Shown piece by piece: positions 60,028 through 64,000 of a stretch of DNA of 64,000 nucleotides; within the stretch, counting starts at the first letter, position 1; the number at the start of each line of letters is the position of its first letter. The DNA comes from Aphanothece saxicola GSE-SYN-MK-01-06B. Its GTDB lineage: Bacteria; Cyanobacteriota; Cyanobacteriia; PCC-6307; Cyanobiaceae. Where the stretch lies: positions 434,001 to 498,000 of the forward strand of contig JAHHGT010000001.1 in assembly GCA_019359745.1 (NCBI GenBank). Reading direction: 5' to 3'. The position numbers and the translations under genes were made by a program. The notes below the pieces were generated by a model. The model did not search any database, was not told the origin of the DNA, and worked only from the letters and a program-made list of their open reading frames with translations.

Positions 60028-60615
60028 TCAGCCCGCTGGGCGAGTGGGCGCAGTGGTTCTGGTAACGTTGATGAGGTTCCTTAGCTTACGGCTGAAGCCG
60101 AAGGCAGCGGCAGCGCCGAAGAGGGGCAGGGGGCCTGGGACAGAGGACGCTGGCGGCTGGACCGCAGAGAATGTCACGGGACCGCTAACCCTAAGCGCCT
60201 CTCCCCCCCCCCCGAACAAGGCGCGAAGCGAGAGAGAGGCGCCCCCCCCAGAGAAATCCAACAAAACCGCCACCCCAAATGCATCATCAAGCACCCAGCC
60301 ACCCACCCAATTCACATCACCCAGAATCCCCCCCAAAACGGTGAACCCAGAACCGGCAGTACCGTACGAACCGGCAGTAATGGCTGGGTAGGTGCCCAAG
60401 GGAAGGCCAGTCCCACCGTTGTTAGTCACCTTCACAACGCAAGATGATGTAGTTCCATCGCAGGTGTTTTGACCCTCAACAAGATTCTCTATAAGGCCCG
60501 TCACCCCTGCAAAAGAGAAGGTGAAGTCGAGAGCTGATGCTGCTTGTGGAGCCAACAAGGATCCTGTCGAAACAGCAAGGGCGGCGATGGACGCTCCGAG
60601 GGCAGCTGATTTCAC
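60028..60615 (-). CDS. Exported protein with PEP-CTERM-like sorting signal
   Basis: This is a 195-residue protein with a signal peptide (about 1-29, ending near AASA) and a C-terminal sorting signal. The signal is VPGPLPLFGAAAAFGFSRKL: a PxPxP-like motif, a short hydrophobic helix and a basic end. In cyanobacteria such tails are recognised by an exosortase. The middle is Gly/Thr/Ser-rich with a possible disulfide pair in CDGTTSSC. The coding sequence contains two homopolymer G tracts and a 9-bp inverted repeat. The start is a GTG. No exosortase gene is in the window, but an HpsJ-like gene is nearby. Function unknown. Confidence 0.7.
   Translation of the reverse strand: MKSAALGASIAALAVSTGSLLAPQAASALDFTFSFAGVTGLIENLVEGQNTCDGTTSSCVVKVTNNGGTGLPLGTYPAITAGSYGTAGSGFTVLGGILGDVNWVGGWVLDDAFGVAVLLDFSGGGASLSLRALFGGGGEALRVSGPVTFSAVQPPASSVPGPLPLFGAAAAFGFSRKLRNLINVTRTTAPTRPAG
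60195..60249 (-). repeat. G11 and G8 tracts with flanking 9-bp inverted repeat
   Basis: Seen on the plus strand, eleven C residues at 60203-60213 and eight at 60242-60249 lie inside the sorted-protein gene (G runs in the coding strand). GCGCCTCTC (60195-60203) and GAGAGGCGC (60234-60242) are perfect reverse complements between them. Such tracts are prone to slippage and would switch the reading frame. Confidence 0.75.
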
Positions 60616-60756
60616 AATGAAATCATCGAATACTCATTGAATTTAAAGCTTACTTGCCACTTCGTAGGTAGCGATGGACACCTTCCTTGATTTGCCATGG
60701 CGGTGGAGGCCGTGACGGACGTTGGTAGGGCTCCAACCGATTCCTCCCCGCAGCCT

Positions 60757-60915
60757 TGACTCGAGGCAAAACACCAGACGGTGTTCAGGGTCAATCCGAC
60801 TGGACCAACGCATTGGCGGGCGAGCGCAGCAGATCAACCGTTTCCATTGGGTTGTCTCGACGCGATCCAGAACGGCCTTGAATCTCTCGCGGGCCTCGAA
60901 AACGCAGGCCCCCAT
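60757..60915 (-). pseudogene. Fused relic of a YefM-YoeB toxin-antitoxin locus
   Basis: The minus strand reads ARERFKAVLDRVE, the opening of a YefM/Phd-type antitoxin. It is followed after a few residues by PMRWSSRIDPEHRLVF, which closely resembles the C-terminal active-site region of YoeB/Txe toxins (the usual form is WSRRI..EHRLVY). The middle of both genes is lost, so a deletion has joined the antitoxin N-terminus to the toxin C-terminus in one frame. What follows is not toxin-like. It is very likely non-functional. Confidence 0.6.
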
Positions 60916-60916
60916 C

Positions 60917-61231
60917 TCAGGGACTGAGGTTGAACTTGCCCATCGCCTGCTGCTTGCAGATGGCTTCGGCCTGGGGAATCGTCGCCCGGGCATTCACCTG
61001 CTGGGCCACGCAGGTGCAGGTGTCCTTCGCCAGGCCCGCCGGCACCGGCTTGCCCGCCTTGGCGAAGTCGGCGTTCACCGCCTGGGTGCAGTAATGGATG
61101 ATCAGCTGGTCGCGCATGTTGTTGAGGCCCTGGGCCCGGGTGGGCAGGCCGGCCAGCAGCAGCGCTGAACCCGCCAGCCAGAGCAGCACGGGCCGGGGCC
61201 GAACCGCGAAGCCAGGAGTGGTGACAGCCAT
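60917..61231 (-). CDS. Small exported Cys-containing protein, unknown
   Basis: This is a 104-residue protein with a clear signal peptide (about 13-34, ending near TRAQG). The mature part is helical with three Cys (YCTQAVNADFAKAG and KDTCTCVAQQVNARATIPQA) and one more near the end (ICKQQ), so two disulfides are possible. Not recognised. It lies 37 bases from the membrane protein gene upstream on the same strand and may share its transcript. Confidence 0.65.
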   Translation of the reverse strand: MAVTTPGFAVRPRPVLLWLAGSALLLAGLPTRAQGLNNMRDQLIIHYCTQAVNADFAKAGKPVPAGLAKDTCTCVAQQVNARATIPQAEAICKQQAMGKFNLSP

Positions 61232-61268
61232 GGGGCGACGACACGGATCGAGAGCATCTTCGCCGACC

Positions 61269-61844
61269 TCAGGCCAGCAGGCAGCGCCGCCGCCAGAGCA
61301 GGAGCACCACCAGCCCCACGCAGGCCAGGCCCACCGCCGCCGGGAACAACGCCGTGGTCAGGGTCAGCCGTTCCAGGGACAGGAGCACCAGCAGATTGCG
61401 CAGCACGAACAGGCTGTAGAAACCGACCCGTTCCTGCTCGGGGTGGGCATAGGCCCGCCGCAGGGTGGGGCCGAAGCCCAGCAGATCCACCAGGGTGAGG
61501 ATCACGACGGCCCAGAGGGGATCGGCGGTGAGAAACCAGAAGGGCAAGGCCGAGCCGGCCCCCAGCAGGAACAGCCAGTCACCCGCGGTGATCTCCCGGT
61601 CGGCGCCCTGGACGTGGGCCAGCCAGGCGATGAAGAAGGTGATCAGGGCCGACACGCCCGTGGGCCAGGCCCCCACGCCGCCGCCGCCGGCCCAAGTAGC
61701 CAGGAACACCAGCAGGGTCGTGACGCCCCAGATCAGCCAGGAGAACACATGGGGGAGGGTGCGCCCGGCTCGAATCGAGCGGATGTAGGGGAGGAAGGCC
61801 GCGAAGGTGAGCGCGATGGCCGCCGCGCTGAACAGTGCCTTCAC
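61269..61844 (-). CDS. Multi-pass membrane protein, PQ-loop-like
   Basis: This 191-residue protein has about six hydrophobic helices. The segment FLPYIRSIRAGRTLPHVFSW near the N-terminus recalls the PQ-loop (SWEET/MtN3-like) repeat, and a second weaker copy may lie at GFGPTLRRAYAHPEQERVGF, suggesting a two-repeat transporter-like fold. The assignment is a pattern match only. The start ATG overlaps the stop of the FAD oxidoreductase gene by four bases, so the two genes are coupled. Confidence 0.65.
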   Translation of the reverse strand: MKALFSAAAIALTFAAFLPYIRSIRAGRTLPHVFSWLIWGVTTLLVFLATWAGGGGVGAWPTGVSALITFFIAWLAHVQGADREITAGDWLFLLGAGSALPFWFLTADPLWAVVILTLVDLLGFGPTLRRAYAHPEQERVGFYSLFVLRNLLVLLSLERLTLTTALFPAAVGLACVGLVVLLLWRRRCLLA

Positions 61845-63703
61845 GTCACGGCGCGCGACACCCGCAGCCAGGGGCCCCAGGGGTTGAGGCAGCCGATCAG
61901 GGCCACAGGGGTGGGGCGATCGAGGCTCAGCAGCCAGTGGTGCAGCGCCGGCTCCAGGGTGATCAGTGGCCAGGCTCCCGCTTCGCCATGGAGCACGTAG
62001 CCGCCCTGGCCATCGGGCACCAGTACGCCCCGCCAGAGGCGCTCGCCAGGCTCGGGCGGAGGGGCCCAGCCCGACGGCGCTGCAAGCTCAGCGCCCGCCT
62101 CGAGCTGCCCATGCCGATCCAGTCGCTCCGGCGCCTGCAGCGCCAGCCGCTGCCGTTCACGCCAGAGGGGGTGGTGCCAGGGGGTGTCCCATAACGGCAG
62201 CACACCGGCAGGGGCGAACGGATCACGGATCAGGGCCTCCTGCAGACGCCGCACCGGCAGGGCGGCCGGCTCCAGACCGTCTTGCACGCACAGGGCCGCC
62301 GCCAGCCCGGCGGCCTGGCCGATGTTGAGCACCAGGGGCTGCAGCCGGGTGGCCCCATTCGCCATGTGGCTGACCCCGAAGCCCTTGTCGGCGGCCAGCA
62401 GGTTGGTCACCCCCTCACTCACCAGGGCGCCGTAGGGGATGGTGAAAGGGGTGCCGCTCCAGCGGCCGCCCCAGCGGCAGCTCTTGGGGGCCAGGGGCCA
62501 GTCGCCGCCGGGGTAGTGGTGGTCGTTGGCGTAGTTGCCCACGGCAATGCTGCTCAACGCTCCTATGGGATTGCAGCTGAGCGGGGCGATGCAGGCACCC
62601 TCCCCCTGGGGCAGCAGGTGCTGCTCCAGTACCAGCTCGCGGGCCACCAGCCGGCGGCCCTCGCGCCAGTAGGGCATCAGCGCCAGCGATCCGCCGCCGC
62701 TGAGCCGCCCGGCGCTGGCCTCCTCTGGCATGGGAAACACGGCTGCCGGCCCCAGCCAGCCGCCGCTGGCCTGGTGCAGGGCGGCGGCGAAGGCCTCGCT
62801 GTGGGCGCGCATGGCGTCGTTCAGATCCCGCTCGGCCGCCGCGGCTTCAGCGGCCCCGCCGGCGATCTGCTCGGTGAAGGCCCGCTCCAGGCCGTGGTGC
62901 CAGTCGTTGCCGTGCAGGGGCCAATTCAGCATCACCAGGCCTCCCGGCAAGCGGCCGTAGGTGAGGGTGCGCTCCAGTCCGAAGGCTTCGGTGGCCGCTG
63001 CGAACGGTTGCGGCAAGCGGGGGGGCGTACGTCGCCAGGCCTCGGCCTCGGGGGCCGCCGTTCCGCCCCGTTCATCCAGCTGGCCCAGGCACACCCAGGT
63101 GGGTGACTGGACCGGCTGCCGCTGGAAGAAGGGATCGCGCCCGAGGCGCTCGGCCGTGGGGGCGCTGGGTTCCTGCCAGAGCTCCTGGGCCTCCCAGCCA
63201 AAGCGGAAGGGGGCAACGGCGAGGGGGTAGAGCTCGCCCCGGTCGCTGCCGTCGATCACGATCGTGGGCAACAGGCGCCGCTGGAGGCCCCTGTGCTCCA
63301 CCGTCACCGCGCCGATGCGGTCGGCGTCGCGCTCCACCGCCTCCAGCCGCACGCCGGACCACCACTCCAGCCGATCCTCAGCGGCCACCCAGCGGCGCAG
63401 GATCCGCTCGGCGCTGGCGGGGCGGTAGCCGAAGCAGCTGACCCAGTTCTGATCCAGACCCTCCGGCTCGATCCATTGCAGGGCCCGCAGCAGCGCCCCC
63501 CACAGACCGCTCTGCCAGGGGCTCAGCTCGTTGCCGTCGGGTGCGCAGACGCCGGCGGCGCTCACCATCCCGCCGAGCCAGGGCCCGGGGGTGAGCAGCA
63601 GGGTGTCGGCACCGGAGCGGGCGGCCTGCAGGGCGGCGGCCACACCACCGCTGCCGCCGCCCCACACGAGCACCTGGGCCCTGCGATCGAAGCCCGTGCG
63701 CAT
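61841..63703 (-). CDS. FAD-dependent oxidoreductase
   Basis: This is a 620-residue flavoprotein of the FAD_oxidored family. The dinucleotide loop VLVWGGGSGGVAAALQAARSG is at the N-terminus and TPGPWLGGMVSAAG follows the second strand. IVIDGSDRGELYPLA marks the second FAD block and NLLAADKGFGVSHMANGATR with LQPLVLNIGQAAGLAAALC the C-terminal FAD contact. The substrate is unknown; some relatives act on sugar-like compounds. The ATG at 63703 is chosen over one 13 codons upstream because the extra residues are Pro-rich and unconserved. Confidence 0.82.
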   Translation of the reverse strand: MRTGFDRRAQVLVWGGGSGGVAAALQAARSGADTLLLTPGPWLGGMVSAAGVCAPDGNELSPWQSGLWGALLRALQWIEPEGLDQNWVSCFGYRPASAERILRRWVAAEDRLEWWSGVRLEAVERDADRIGAVTVEHRGLQRRLLPTIVIDGSDRGELYPLAVAPFRFGWEAQELWQEPSAPTAERLGRDPFFQRQPVQSPTWVCLGQLDERGGTAAPEAEAWRRTPPRLPQPFAAATEAFGLERTLTYGRLPGGLVMLNWPLHGNDWHHGLERAFTEQIAGGAAEAAAAERDLNDAMRAHSEAFAAALHQASGGWLGPAAVFPMPEEASAGRLSGGGSLALMPYWREGRRLVARELVLEQHLLPQGEGACIAPLSCNPIGALSSIAVGNYANDHHYPGGDWPLAPKSCRWGGRWSGTPFTIPYGALVSEGVTNLLAADKGFGVSHMANGATRLQPLVLNIGQAAGLAAALCVQDGLEPAALPVRRLQEALIRDPFAPAGVLPLWDTPWHHPLWRERQRLALQAPERLDRHGQLEAGAELAAPSGWAPPPEPGERLWRGVLVPDGQGGYVLHGEAGAWPLITLEPALHHWLLSLDRPTPVALIGCLNPWGPWLRVSRAVT

Positions 63704-63852
63704 CGGGGAGAAGGGGCCGGGGTCAGGGGGCCAGCATCCCATCCCGGGGCCATGGGTAGGATCCGGGCCCCGGGCCTGGGCCCACGGGCGTCACGGGGGG
63801 CGTCACGGGACACCCTCCTGCCGCCGGCGGACCGGGCCGACGTCGCCTGCCG

Positions 63853-64000
63853 ATGACCTATACCCTCTCCACTCCCCTCTATTACGTCAACGATCGCGCC
63901 CACCTGGGCAGCACCTACACCACCCTGGCCTGCGACAGCATCGCCCGCTTCCGGCGGCTGCAGGGCGAGCGGGTCACCTTCATCACCGGCTGCGACGAGC
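63853..64000 (+). CDS. metG: Methionyl-tRNA synthetase (N-terminus, cut by window edge)
   Basis: The first 49 codons of metG are present: TYTLSTPLYYVNDRAHLGST carries the class I HLGS form of the HIGH motif, and RRLQGERVTFITGCDE is the next conserved block. The ATG at 63853 begins directly at the catalytic domain. The remainder is beyond the window. It diverges from the FAD oxidoreductase gene with a 149-base gap. Confidence 0.93.
   Translation, partial: MTYTLSTPLYYVNDRAHLGSTYTTLACDSIARFRRLQGERVTFITGCDE

Overview
The window is a gene-dense, high-GC piece of a cyanobacterial chromosome. The best fit is a unicellular picocyanobacterium of the Cyanobium / high-GC Synechococcus type; I infer the genus and did not test it. 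Lineage markers are allophycocyanin-B alpha (apcD), a cyanobacterial-type Hfq beside dapF, Ycf35, HemJ, the dnaK3-dnaJ pair, and families found mainly in cyanobacteria (DUF3110, DUF3370, DUF4330, DUF1995). No rRNA, tRNA or CRISPR array was seen. Many starts are GTG or TTG, and neighbouring genes often overlap by 1 to 17 bases.

Positions 1-14 kb hold the start of pstC behind a likely Pho box, dnaK3-dnaJ, a DUF3110 gene overlapping murQ, mtnP, a cyclophilin, ribBA, argC, purN, and a ycf35 / M61 peptidase / amidase run. Positions 14-32 kb hold pgi, a glutathione-dependent formaldehyde pair (frmA-frmB), leuS, hfq, dapF with a cysteine-rich C-terminal extension, a cysteine desulfurase, two conserved cyanobacterial genes, a PBP4-type carboxypeptidase, coaD with a coiled-coil partner, a flavin reductase, uvrC, hemJ and a PHP-domain gene. 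Positions 32-49 kb hold cobN head-to-head with ilvE-metH (cobalt chelation facing a B12-dependent enzyme), gpsA, a SpoIID-like gene, an Ap4A phosphorylase-like gene, a group-3-type sigma factor, a DUF3370 exported protein and a protein joining a ribbon-helix-helix domain to a J-domain.

Positions 49.36-50.57 kb are a 1.2 kb stretch with no convincing gene. It holds ten copies of the hexamer TGAGAC (either strand), three further GAGAC cores and several perfect inverted repeats. It lies directly downstream of the RHH/J-domain gene and upstream (on the map) of apcD, whose terminator is inside it. This is the most unusual feature of the window.

Positions 51-57.7 kb return to core genes: rlmD, pheT, rpmG, rpsR and an RNase II-type exonuclease. 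Positions 57.7-61 kb form a small accessory islet: an HpsJ-like membrane protein, a TacA/TacT-type toxin-antitoxin pair, a decayed Y1-type transposase, a PEP-CTERM-like exported protein whose gene carries an 11-base G tract, and a fused relic of a YefM/YoeB toxin-antitoxin locus. The window ends with two small exported or membrane proteins, an FAD-dependent oxidoreductase and the start of metG.
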